Source of the DNA: DATGEO01 sp035310015 | Lineage (GTDB): Bacteria > Chloroflexota > Dormibacteria > Dormibacterales > Dormibacteraceae | Direction of reading: 5' to 3' | Assembly: GCA_035310015.1 (NCBI GenBank) | Contig: DATGEO010000117.1 | Span: 1 to 11,025, forward strand | Length of the DNA stretch: 11,025 nucleotides | Shown: one piece after another, positions 1-6,950 of the stretch | Layout of the letters: each line of letters opens with the position of its first letter | How positions within the stretch are numbered: position 1 is the first letter of the stretch | Made by a program: the position numbers and the translations under genes | Notes under the pieces: generated by a model | Told to the model about the DNA's origin: nothing | Database searches by the model: none | Seen by the model: the letters and a program-made list of their open reading frames with translations, nothing else

Positions 1-1
1 G

Positions 2-565
2 CGCGGGAACGTGCTCTACCAGACGAGCCCCGATCAGCGGGCGCGGCTCGCGATGGATCCCGGGGTGGCGTACATCCTGGCCCAGGTCATGTCGGACGAC
101 AACAACCGGCAGCTGATCTTCGGTCTCAACAGCGCGCTTCATTGGCGCGACCACCAGGTCGCGGCCAAGACCGGCACGTCGGACAACTTCAAGGACGCGA
201 CCAGCATCGCGTTCATGCCCAGGATCGCCGCCGTCATCTGGATCGGCGACATCCTCGACTACACCCACGCGATGGTCTACGGCTCGGACGGGGTCTTCGT
301 CGCCTCCCCGGGCATGCACACGTTCATAGAAACGGTGCTGAGAGGCGTGCCCGGCAACGAGTGGTACACGAAGCCGGCCGACGTGGTGCCCGGCCCGAAC
401 AACAGCTGGTACCTGAACGGCACCACCAGCATCCCGACGCTGCCGGGTGACAACCCGCCGAGCCCGACCCCGACGCCGGTGACCATCGTGGTGCCGCCGG
501 ACCCGGGGACCGGCCCGATCCTCGCGCCCGCGCCTAGCCCGAGCCCAATCCCGACCGCTCCGTAG
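2..565 (+). CDS. Penicillin-binding protein, C-terminal part of transpeptidase domain (5' partial)
   Basis: The reading frame is open from the window edge, so the true start lies upstream; 187 residues are visible. It encodes the end of a serine-type DD-transpeptidase, which cross-links peptidoglycan outside the membrane. The KTGTS box (third conserved penicillin-binding motif, at nt 167-181, about residue 56 of the fragment) is followed by NFKDA, a W-I-G segment and a DGVFVASPG segment, the usual order at the end of class A PBPs of the PBP1a type. The catalytic SxxK and SxN motifs would lie upstream. From about nt 440 the protein becomes a low-complexity Pro/Ser/Thr tail of roughly 40 residues, probably an extracytoplasmic linker-like extension; such tails are common in high-GC PBPs. 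The TAG stop lies 12 nt before tig. The glycosyltransferase domain expected in class A cannot be verified here. Confidence 0.9.
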   Translation, partial: RGNVLYQTSPDQRARLAMDPGVAYILAQVMSDDNNRQLIFGLNSALHWRDHQVAAKTGTSDNFKDATSIAFMPRIAAVIWIGDILDYTHAMVYGSDGVFVASPGMHTFIETVLRGVPGNEWYTKPADVVPGPNNSWYLNGTTSIPTLPGDNPPSPTPTPVTIVVPPDPGTGPILAPAPSPSPIPTAP

Positions 566-568
566 AAT
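563..568 (+). promoter_or_regulatory. Candidate -10 hexamer for a leaderless tig transcript
   Basis: TAGAAT matches 5 of 6 positions of the sigma-70 -10 consensus and lies 9 nt before the GTG start of tig. Its first three bases are the stop codon of the preceding PBP gene. No Shine-Dalgarno sequence precedes the GTG, and no good -35 hexamer is visible 16-18 bp upstream. The same arrangement recurs at two other starts in this window, which raises confidence; alone it would be weak. Confidence 0.35.
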
Positions 569-577
569 TCGGCGGCA

Positions 578-1906
578 GTGCCCGCCGATTTGTCGATCGC
601 GACCGAGAACCTGCCCAAGAGCCAGGTCGGCATGACCATCGAGGTCCCCGCGGAGATGGTCGACGCGACCTATGACCGGGTGCTGAACCGCCTCGTCTCC
701 AAGGCGAAGATCGAGGGCTTCCGCCCGGGCCGCGCGCCTCGCCAGCTCGTGGAGGCGCGAGTCGGGCCGGCCGCGCTGCGGGAGGAGGTCGTCGAGACCA
801 TCGTCCCCGAGGTCGTGGCCCGGGCCCTCCGCGAGAAGTCGCTCGACCCCATCGACAATCCCGACGTCGAAGTGCTCGAGCTCGAGCGCGGCAAGCCCGC
901 GCGCCTCAAGGCGACCGTCAGCGTCATGCCCGAGGTCACGCTCGGCGACGCGTCCGCGCTGACCGCACCGTCGCCCTCGATCGAGGTCACCGACGAAATG
1001 GTCGAGAAGCGGCTCGAGGATCTGCGCGAACCGCTTGCCGAGATCATGCCGGTGGAGCGCGAGGCGCGCATGGGAGACGTCGCCGTGATCGACGTCGAGG
1101 TGGAGGCGCCGGACGGCATCGTGGAATCCGAGTCGCGCAAGGCGATGGAGGCGGAGCTGAAGGAAGGCGTGCTGCTGCCCGAGCTGCTCGCCGTGCTGCC
1201 GGGCACATTCGTCGACGAGACTCGCGAGGCCAAGGTCACGTTTCCCGAGGACTACTCCGAGCCGCGGCTCGCGGGCAAAGAGGGCACCATCCGCGTCACG
1301 CTGCGCGGCGTCAAGGAGAAGAACGTGCCGCCGCTCGACGACGCGCTCGCCAAGCAGCTCACGGGCGGCAAGCAAGAGACCGCCCAGGACTACCGCGCCG
1401 CGGTGCGCGCAGAGCTGGAAGAGGCGGCGCGGGACATGGCGAAGATGGCTCGAGAGCAGGCGCTCGTGAAAGCGCTGGTCGACTCCTCGCAGGTCGAGGT
1501 GCCCGACGCGCTCGTCGAGCGCGAGCTGGTGACCCAGCTCGAGTCGATGGAGCGCAGCCTCGGCCGCCAGGGCCTCCGCCTCGACAAGTACCTCGAGTAC
1601 CTCGGCAAGACAGTCCCCCAGTGGGCCGCGGACGAGCGTCCGGAGGCGGAGTCGCGGCTCAAGGTCGACCTCGTGCTCGACGAGTTCGCCAAGCGCGAGG
1701 GGATCGAGCCCACCGAAGAAGAGGTCGACGGGTACCTGGAGGAGCAGGCGGCCCGAGATCCTGAGCTGGCCGACCGCATTCCCGAGCTGAAGCAGACCTC
1801 GAGCGCCCGCCGCTACTTCGCCGCGCGCCTGCGCCGGCTTCGAGTTCTCGATCGTTTGAGCGAGGTCGGTGGTGTGACCCCGGAGTCTGAGACCGCTTCC
1901 AGTTGA
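578..1906 (+). CDS. tig: Trigger factor (ribosome-associated chaperone)
   Basis: Trigger factor binds ribosomal protein L23 at the tunnel exit and shields nascent chains; the family also has a peptidyl-prolyl isomerase domain. The 442-residue length is usual. The N-terminal ribosome-binding domain carries NLPKSQV near residue 11 and the signature GFRPGRAP at residues 47-54. A central FKBP-like domain spans about 165-250, with TFPEDY at 221-226, LAGKEG just after and PPLDD at its end. A helical, charged C-terminal chaperone domain follows to residue 442. In the FKBP domain the expected IPGFE loop reads LPELL, so isomerase activity may be weak or absent. The GTG start at 578 places the conserved N-terminus correctly; there is no Shine-Dalgarno but a TAGAAT hexamer lies 9 nt upstream. 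The TGA stop at 1904-1906 sits inside the putative -35 of clpP. Confidence 0.96.
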   Translation: MPADLSIATENLPKSQVGMTIEVPAEMVDATYDRVLNRLVSKAKIEGFRPGRAPRQLVEARVGPAALREEVVETIVPEVVARALREKSLDPIDNPDVEVLELERGKPARLKATVSVMPEVTLGDASALTAPSPSIEVTDEMVEKRLEDLREPLAEIMPVEREARMGDVAVIDVEVEAPDGIVESESRKAMEAELKEGVLLPELLAVLPGTFVDETREAKVTFPEDYSEPRLAGKEGTIRVTLRGVKEKNVPPLDDALAKQLTGGKQETAQDYRAAVRAELEEAARDMAKMAREQALVKALVDSSQVEVPDALVERELVTQLESMERSLGRQGLRLDKYLEYLGKTVPQWAADERPEAESRLKVDLVLDEFAKREGIEPTEEEVDGYLEEQAARDPELADRIPELKQTSSARRYFAARLRRLRVLDRLSEVGGVTPESETASS

Positions 1907-1934
1907 CGGAATCCGTGGAGGTGCTGTCTAGAAT
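1903..1934 (+). promoter_or_regulatory. Candidate clpP promoter overlapping the end of tig
   Basis: TTGACG at 1903-1908 (5 of 6 to the -35 consensus) and TAGAAT at 1929-1934 (5 of 6 to the -10 consensus) are separated by 20 bp, longer than the optimal 17. The -35 hexamer contains the tig stop codon. Transcription would begin near 1941-1942, exactly at an in-frame GTG (1942), giving a leaderless clpP message. It would allow clpPX to be expressed separately from tig, but the long spacer lowers confidence. Confidence 0.4.
1917..1922 (+). promoter_or_regulatory. Shine-Dalgarno supporting the ATG start of clpP
   Basis: GGAGGT lies 10 nt before the ATG at 1933. It is the best ribosome-binding match for any clpP start candidate (TTG 1903, ATG 1933, GTG 1942, ATG 1951, ATG 1963). 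The AGGAG at 1956-1960 is only 2 nt from ATG 1963, too close. This site would serve read-through messages from tig, not a leaderless message starting near 1942. Confidence 0.5.
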
Positions 1935-2610
1935 GGACTCCGTGCCCGAGATGAGAGGAGAGATGGAGAAAGCTCACGACTACCTGGTGCCGATGGTCGT
2001 CGAGAACACCGGCCGCGGCGAGCGCGCGTTCGACATCTACTCGCGGCTCTTGAAGGACCGCATCGTGTTCATCGGCACGCCGATCGACGACCAGGTGGCG
2101 AACCTCGTCGTCGCCCAGCTCCTCTTCCTCCAGTCGGAGGACCCGGAGAAGGAGATCGCGCTCTACATCAACAGCCCGGGCGGCAACGTGACCGCCGGGC
2201 TCGCTATCTACGACACGATGCAGTACATCCGGCCTCCGGTTTCGACCATCTGCATCGGCATGGCTTACTCGATGGCCGCGGTGCTGCTCGCCGGCGGAGC
2301 GCACGGACAGCGCTATGCGCTGCCGCACGCGAACATCCTCATCCACCAGCCGTGGGGCGGCATGCAGGGTCAGGCCACCGACATCCAGATCCACGCCAAA
2401 GAGATCCTGCGCACGCGTGAGCAGCTGAACCAGATCCTTTCCCGTCACACCGGCCAGAAGATGGAGAAGGTCACGCAGGACACCGAGCGCGACTACTTCC
2501 TGACGTCGGAGGCGGCGAAGGAGTACGGGCTGATCGACGACATCATCCTCACGCCTCCGAAGCCCGGCGAGAAGGAGCGAGAGAAGGAGAAGGTCGGGGC
2601 CTCCGCATGA
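1933..2610 (+). CDS. clpP: ATP-dependent Clp protease proteolytic subunit
   Basis: ClpP forms a double-heptamer serine protease chamber in the cytoplasm and degrades proteins fed by ClpX or ClpC/ClpA. Numbered from ATG 1933 (225 aa), the catalytic triad is Ser113 (in GMAYSMAA), His138 (in ILIHQPWGG) and Asp187 (in TERDYF), with the same spacing as Staphylococcus aureus S98/H123/D172. Other family marks are GRGERAFDIYSRLLKDRI, YINSPGGNVTAG and EYGLIDDI. The start is ambiguous: ATG 1933 has the best Shine-Dalgarno, but a leaderless GTG at 1942 is also plausible; the first 15 or so residues are non-conserved and may be a processed propeptide. After the usual end the protein continues with a highly charged Lys/Glu/Arg tail of about 18 residues. 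Its TGA stop overlaps the ATG of the next gene. Only one clpP is present here. Confidence 0.95.
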   Translation: MDSVPEMRGEMEKAHDYLVPMVVENTGRGERAFDIYSRLLKDRIVFIGTPIDDQVANLVVAQLLFLQSEDPEKEIALYINSPGGNVTAGLAIYDTMQYIRPPVSTICIGMAYSMAAVLLAGGAHGQRYALPHANILIHQPWGGMQGQATDIQIHAKEILRTREQLNQILSRHTGQKMEKVTQDTERDYFLTSEAAKEYGLIDDIILTPPKPGEKEREKEKVGASA

Positions 2611-2801
2611 TTTTCCGACGCAGAAGCAAGGACGGCGGGGTCCACCGGCACAAGCCGAAATGCTCCTTCTGCGGCAAGCCCCCGGGCGAGCGAGGGGTAC
2701 GGCTGATCGCCGGGTCCGGAGTTTTCATCTGCAGCGAGTGCATAAGCCTTGCGAACGAGATTCTCTGGGGCCATAATCCCCCGGCGCCGGCGTCGTCTTG
2801 A
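2607..2801 (+). CDS. Free-standing ClpX-type C4 zinc-binding domain protein (64 aa)
   Basis: This small protein is almost entirely one ClpX N-terminal zinc-binding domain (zf-C4_ClpX type). It has CSFCGK with C19 and C22, then VRLIAG, then GVFICSECI with C42 and C45, matching the domain at the start of ClpX just downstream (CSFCGK, VRKLVAG, GVFICDQCI) apart from a one-residue insertion between the cysteine pairs. No AAA+ domain follows. A basic N-terminus (RRRSK, KPK) and a Pro/Ala C-terminus flank it. In ClpX this domain dimerises and binds adaptors and some substrates. A free copy could compete for, or help deliver, the same partners; that role is inference. The ATG overlaps the clpP stop (ATGA), implying translational coupling, and clpX begins 31 nt after its stop. 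In-frame Cys pairs, gene context and conservation make it a real gene rather than a chance ORF. Confidence 0.87.
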   Translation: MIFRRRSKDGGVHRHKPKCSFCGKPPGERGVRLIAGSGVFICSECISLANEILWGHNPPAPASS

Positions 2802-2822
2802 TGGACACAACCCCCACGTCGA

Positions 2823-2828
2823 AGAGGT
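2823..2828 (+). promoter_or_regulatory. Shine-Dalgarno deciding the clpX start
   Basis: AGAGGT lies 4 nt before ATG 2833. It supports that start over the in-frame ATG at 2749, which would lie inside the preceding small gene and add 28 residues not seen in ClpX proteins. Confidence 0.6.
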
Positions 2829-2832
2829 AACG

Positions 2833-4110
<1,278 letters not shown>

Positions 4111-4112
4111 CC

Positions 4113-4141
4113 CGGCCGGATTCCGCACGGCCGGATTCCGC
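4113..4141 (+). repeat. Two-copy tandem repeat with 15-bp period
   Basis: CGGCCGGATTCCGC occurs at 4113-4126 and again at 4128-4141, separated by a single A. It begins 3 nt after the clpX stop and its last base is the first base of the perfect palindrome. Each unit contains the small dyad CGG-ATT-CCG. Function is unknown: it may be a regulatory binding repeat or a slippage duplication. Confidence 0.75.
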
Positions 4142-4160
4142 GCGTTTGTATACAAACGCG
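4141..4160. promoter_or_regulatory. Perfect 20-bp palindrome, candidate GntR-family operator
   Basis: CGCGTTTGTATACAAACGCG is identical to its reverse complement over 20 bp. Its core TTGTATACAA is the core I recall for the Bacillus gluconate GntR operator, and resembles TTTGTAC-type AraR sites. As RNA it could fold into an 8-bp stem with a TATA loop, but no T-run follows, so it is a poor intrinsic terminator. It lies between clpX and valS, about 70 bp before the nearest promoter candidate. No regulator gene lies in the window. Confidence 0.6.
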
Positions 4161-4183
4161 TCCTTCCTGGACGAAATAGCGCT

Positions 4184-4201
4184 CGTTTATGCACAAATGC
4201 G
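4184..4201. promoter_or_regulatory. Second, degenerate copy of the operator-like dyad
   Basis: CGTTTATGCACAAATGCG matches the right-hand 18 bp of the perfect palindrome at 14 positions. Its core TTTATGCACAAA (4186-4197) is a 12-bp dyad with one mismatched pair. The two dyad centres are 41 bp apart, close to four helical turns, which would place bound dimers on the same face of the DNA. This supports a cooperative pair of sites, by inference only. Confidence 0.4.
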
Positions 4202-4228
4202 CGAAATGGGACCTGCCCCGCTCCGCGC

Positions 4229-4234
4229 TAAGAT
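4229..4234 (+). promoter_or_regulatory. Weak -10 candidate for valS
   Basis: TAAGAT matches the -10 consensus at 4 of 6 positions. A start about 7 nt downstream would give a leader of roughly 95 nt containing both hairpins described below. No convincing -35 hexamer is seen, so this is tentative. Confidence 0.22.
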
Positions 4235-4236
4235 TT

Positions 4237-4258
4237 CTCCCGTGAGCCGAACCGGGAG
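4237..4258 (+). other. Leader hairpin 1 upstream of valS
   Basis: CTCCCG (4237-4242) can pair with CGGGAG (4253-4258) across a 10-nt loop. A 6-bp GC-rich stem of this size may occur by chance in such sequence; it is noted because a second, stronger stem follows in the same leader. Confidence 0.3.
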
Positions 4259-4276
4259 CGTCGTATCCGTACCCTC

Positions 4277-4314
4277 GCCGGCTCAGTCGCGCTAACCGCG
4301 ACCGCTTCGCCGGC
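4277..4314 (+). other. Leader hairpin 2 upstream of valS (two stacked 6-bp stems)
   Basis: An outer stem pairs GCCGGC (4277-4282) with GCCGGC (4309-4314), and an inner stem pairs GTCGCG (4286-4291) with CGCGAC (4297-4302) around the 5-nt loop CTAAC. The internal loop is 3 nt on one side and 6 on the other. It ends 22 nt before the valS ATG and is followed by AAAA rather than a T-run, so it is not an intrinsic terminator on this strand. No T-box consensus is visible. It could affect valS translation or message stability. Confidence 0.4.
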
Positions 4315-4325
4315 AAAACCACACC

Positions 4326-4340
4326 ATGAGCAGTAGATGA
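4326..4340 (+). other. Four-codon mini-ORF overlapping the valS start
   Basis: ATG AGC AGT AGA TGA is a minimal ORF whose stop overlaps the valS ATG (4337-4339) as ATGA. Neither start has a recognisable Shine-Dalgarno. Termination-reinitiation at valS is possible, but so short an ORF could be chance. Confidence 0.2.
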
Positions 4341-6919
4341 AGCACGCCCAGACCCCTGCGACCGACATGCCGAAGGCATTCGATCCCCAGGCCATCGAGG
4401 CCGGCTGGTACGCGCGCTGGGAAGAGGCGGGCCTCTTCGTCGCCGACGCGGCGAGCTCGAAGCCGAAGTTCACGATGTGCTTCCCGCCGCCGAACATCAC
4501 CGGCGAGCTGCACCTCGGACACGCGCTTCAGACCTCGGTCTACGACCTCATGGCGCGCTACAAGCGCATGACCGGCCATGAGGTCCTCTTCCTACCCGGC
4601 TACGACCACGCCGCGATCGCCACCCAGAACGTGATCGAGAAGCAGCTGGCGAAGGAGGGCACGAGCAAAGAGGAGCTCGGGCGCGAGGCGTTCGACGCGC
4701 GCGTCGGCGACTGGTACAAGTCCGTCGGCGCGACGATCATCAACCAGCTGCGGCTGCTGGGCGCGTCCATGGACTGGACGCGACTCCGGTTCACGATGGA
4801 CCCGGCGTACGTGCGCTCCGTCGCCACCGCATTCGTCGCCTACTACGAGAAGGGCTGGATCTACCGCGCGCCGCGCATCGTCAACTGGTGCCCGCACGAC
4901 CAGTCCGCCATCTCCGACCTGGAGGTGAAGTGGCAGGAGCACCACGACGTCCTGTACTTCATCAAGTACCCCGTGGAGGGCGGCGGCGACGTCACCATCG
5001 CGACGGTGCGGCCGGAGACGATGCTGGCCGACACCGGCGTCGCGGTCAACCCGAAGGACCCGCGCTTCATATCGATCATCGGCAAGACAGCGATCCTGCC
5101 GCTGGTCGGCCGGAAGCTGCCGATCGTCGCCGACGAAGCGGTCGAGATGGACTTCGGGACCGGCGCGCTCAAGGTCACGCCCGGCCACGACCCGATGGAC
5201 TACGAGATCGGCCAGCGCCACGGCCTCGAGGTCGTCAACGGCATGCACCTCGACGGGCGCATGAACGTGCCGGGCCTGCGCTACGACGGCCTGCCCGGAG
5301 TGGAGGCGCGCAAGCTGGTCGTCGAAGACCTGAAGGCGCAGGGCGCGCTGGTCAAGCAGGAGCCGTACACGCACGACGTCGGCCACTGTGACCGGTGCGA
5401 CGCGGTCATCGAGCCGCTGATCAGCGAGCAGTGGTGGCTGCGCATGGACAAGCTGCGCAACCGCGCGGTCGCCGCCAGCGAGGCCGGGAAGGTGCACTGG
5501 CACCCCGACCGGCAAGAGCGCGTCTACCTGGACTGGATGGAGGGCCTGCGCGACTGGAACATCGGCCGGCAGCTCTGGCTTGGCCACCGCGTGCCCGTGT
5601 ACCGCTGCGACAACGGCCACGTCATCGCGAGCGTCGATCCGCCCACCGAGTGCACGGAGTGCGGCAGCACCGACCTGACGCAGGACCCGGACGTGCTCGA
5701 CACCTGGTTCTCGTCAGCCCTCTGGCCCTTCGCGACCCTCGGCTGGCCGGAAGAGACCGCGGATCTGAAGGCCTTCTACCCCACGGATCTCAACTGCACC
5801 GCCCGGGAGATCATCTTCCTCTGGGTCAGCCGGATGATCATGAGCGGCCTCGAGTTCATGGGCGAGGTGCCGTTCGCCGACGTCGCGATCCACTGCGTCG
5901 TGCAGTCCCCCGACGGCCGCCGCATGTCGAAGTCGCTCGGCACCGGCGTCGACCCGCGCGAGCTCATCGACAAGTACGGCGCCGACGCCCTGCGCGCCTG
6001 GAGCGCATCGGTCGCGATGTCGAGCCAGGACGTGCGCTACGACGAGACACGCATCGAGGGCTATCGCCGCTTCGCCAACAAGCTGTGGAACGCGGCCAAG
6101 CCGATCCTCACCAGCCTCGACGGCGCGGACGTCCCGCCGATGCCCGAGCCGGAGGACGTGGTCCTCTACGAGGATCGCTGGATCCTGTCCCGGCTCGCGG
6201 CCGCGTGGGACGCGATCACCCGCGGCATCGATGACTTCGCGTTCCAGGACTCGATCAACGCGGGCTACGCCTTCGCGTGGAACGAGTTCTGCGACTGGTG
6301 GCTCGAAGCTGCGAAGCCGCGCCTCAAGGCCGCGGACCCGGTCGCGCAGGCGGTCGGGGTGTACTGCCTCGACGCGATGTTGCGCCTCCTGCACCCGTCC
6401 ATGCCGTTCGTGACGGAGGAGCTGTGGTCGCGGCTCCCGGGGGAGCGTGACTTCGTCATGAACAGCGAGTGGCCGGACGGCGTGCAGAAGTACATCGACG
6501 GCCAGGTCGAGATCGAGTTCGAATCCCTGATGGCGATGGTCTACGAGATCCGCTCGTACCGCAAGACGGTCGCCGGCGCGCCCGCCAGGGGAGGCGCCGT
6601 GGAGCTGTCGGAAGAATGGGACCCGGACTGGCGCCGCGCCCTCTCGCTCCTTGGCGACGTCGTCGTCACCGACCAGCTGCCGCCGGGCAAGCCGCTCGGC
6701 CTCTCCGGCGGCACGATCGTGTTCCCCGCGGTCGCGGCGGCGAACCCGCAGGTTACTGAAAAGCGCCTGGCGGCGCTGCAAATCGAGCTCGACCGGATCG
6801 AGGCCCGGCTGGCGAACGAGCAGTTCCTGGCCAAGGCGCCGCCCGATGAGGTGGCCAAGCAGCGGGCGCGCGCCGAAGAGCTGCACGAGGAGATCGACCG
6901 CCTCAAGCAGCTCGGCTGA
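4337..6919 (+). CDS. valS: Valyl-tRNA synthetase
   Basis: ValRS charges tRNA-Val with valine in the cytoplasm and hydrolyses mischarged threonyl-tRNA. It is a class I synthetase; 860 residues is slightly short for the family. In order: the class I signature PPPNITGELHLGH with HLGH at 59-62; the CP1 editing domain with TVRPETMLADT; a metal-binding cluster with C351 and C354, then C424, C439 and C442; DTWFSSALWPF; the RMSKS form of the KMSKS loop at 529-533; an anticodon-binding helical domain with NKLWNAAK; and a C-terminal coiled coil over about the last 55 residues, the tRNA-contacting arm of ValRS. ATG 4337 gives a good length; ATG 4367 is an alternative and neither has a clear Shine-Dalgarno. 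It stands after a 226-bp gap with possible operators and hairpins, so it probably has its own promoter. No T-box leader is seen. Confidence 0.98.
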   Translation: MKHAQTPATDMPKAFDPQAIEAGWYARWEEAGLFVADAASSKPKFTMCFPPPNITGELHLGHALQTSVYDLMARYKRMTGHEVLFLPGYDHAAIATQNVIEKQLAKEGTSKEELGREAFDARVGDWYKSVGATIINQLRLLGASMDWTRLRFTMDPAYVRSVATAFVAYYEKGWIYRAPRIVNWCPHDQSAISDLEVKWQEHHDVLYFIKYPVEGGGDVTIATVRPETMLADTGVAVNPKDPRFISIIGKTAILPLVGRKLPIVADEAVEMDFGTGALKVTPGHDPMDYEIGQRHGLEVVNGMHLDGRMNVPGLRYDGLPGVEARKLVVEDLKAQGALVKQEPYTHDVGHCDRCDAVIEPLISEQWWLRMDKLRNRAVAASEAGKVHWHPDRQERVYLDWMEGLRDWNIGRQLWLGHRVPVYRCDNGHVIASVDPPTECTECGSTDLTQDPDVLDTWFSSALWPFATLGWPEETADLKAFYPTDLNCTAREIIFLWVSRMIMSGLEFMGEVPFADVAIHCVVQSPDGRRMSKSLGTGVDPRELIDKYGADALRAWSASVAMSSQDVRYDETRIEGYRRFANKLWNAAKPILTSLDGADVPPMPEPEDVVLYEDRWILSRLAAAWDAITRGIDDFAFQDSINAGYAFAWNEFCDWWLEAAKPRLKAADPVAQAVGVYCLDAMLRLLHPSMPFVTEELWSRLPGERDFVMNSEWPDGVQKYIDGQVEIEFESLMAMVYEIRSYRKTVAGAPARGGAVELSEEWDPDWRRALSLLGDVVVTDQLPPGKPLGLSGGTIVFPAVAAANPQVTEKRLAALQIELDRIEARLANEQFLAKAPPDEVAKQRARAEELHEEIDRLKQLG

Positions 6920-6935
6920 CGAAACCCCTCCAGGC

Positions 6936-6941
6936 TAGATT
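6936..6941 (+). promoter_or_regulatory. Candidate -10 hexamer for a leaderless membrane-protein operon
   Basis: TAGATT (TAnnnT type) ends 9 nt before ATG 6951, and no Shine-Dalgarno precedes that ATG. The hexamer overlaps a small dyad, GGCTA (6933-6937) with TAGCC (6942-6946). A partial -35 (CTGACG at 6916-6921) is only 14 bp away, which is short. The position just after the valS stop suits an independent start for the membrane cluster. Confidence 0.35.
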
Positions 6942-6950
6942 TAGCCGGAC

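Noticed and set aside
2749..2832. Upstream in-frame ATG extending clpX by 28 residues
   Set aside because: It lies inside the small zinc-domain gene, adds an Arg-rich stretch absent from ClpX, and the ATG at 2833 has a proper Shine-Dalgarno.
4141..4170. Intrinsic terminator after clpX
   Set aside because: The palindrome can form an 8-bp stem, but only TCCTTCC follows and the perfect DNA symmetry fits a protein-binding site better.
4111..4336. T-box riboswitch upstream of valS
   Set aside because: Expected for valS in some lineages, but the conserved AGGGTGG-type T-box sequence and the terminator/antiterminator pair are not visible.
4592..5620. 342-codon - strand ORF opposite valS
   Set aside because: It is an antisense shadow of conserved ValRS sequence, with low-complexity His/Val/Asp/Arg content and no motif.
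5714..6886. 390-codon - strand ORF opposite the 3' half of valS
   Set aside because: It is a high-GC antisense artefact: no domain, and the valS frame is continuous and fully motif-bearing.
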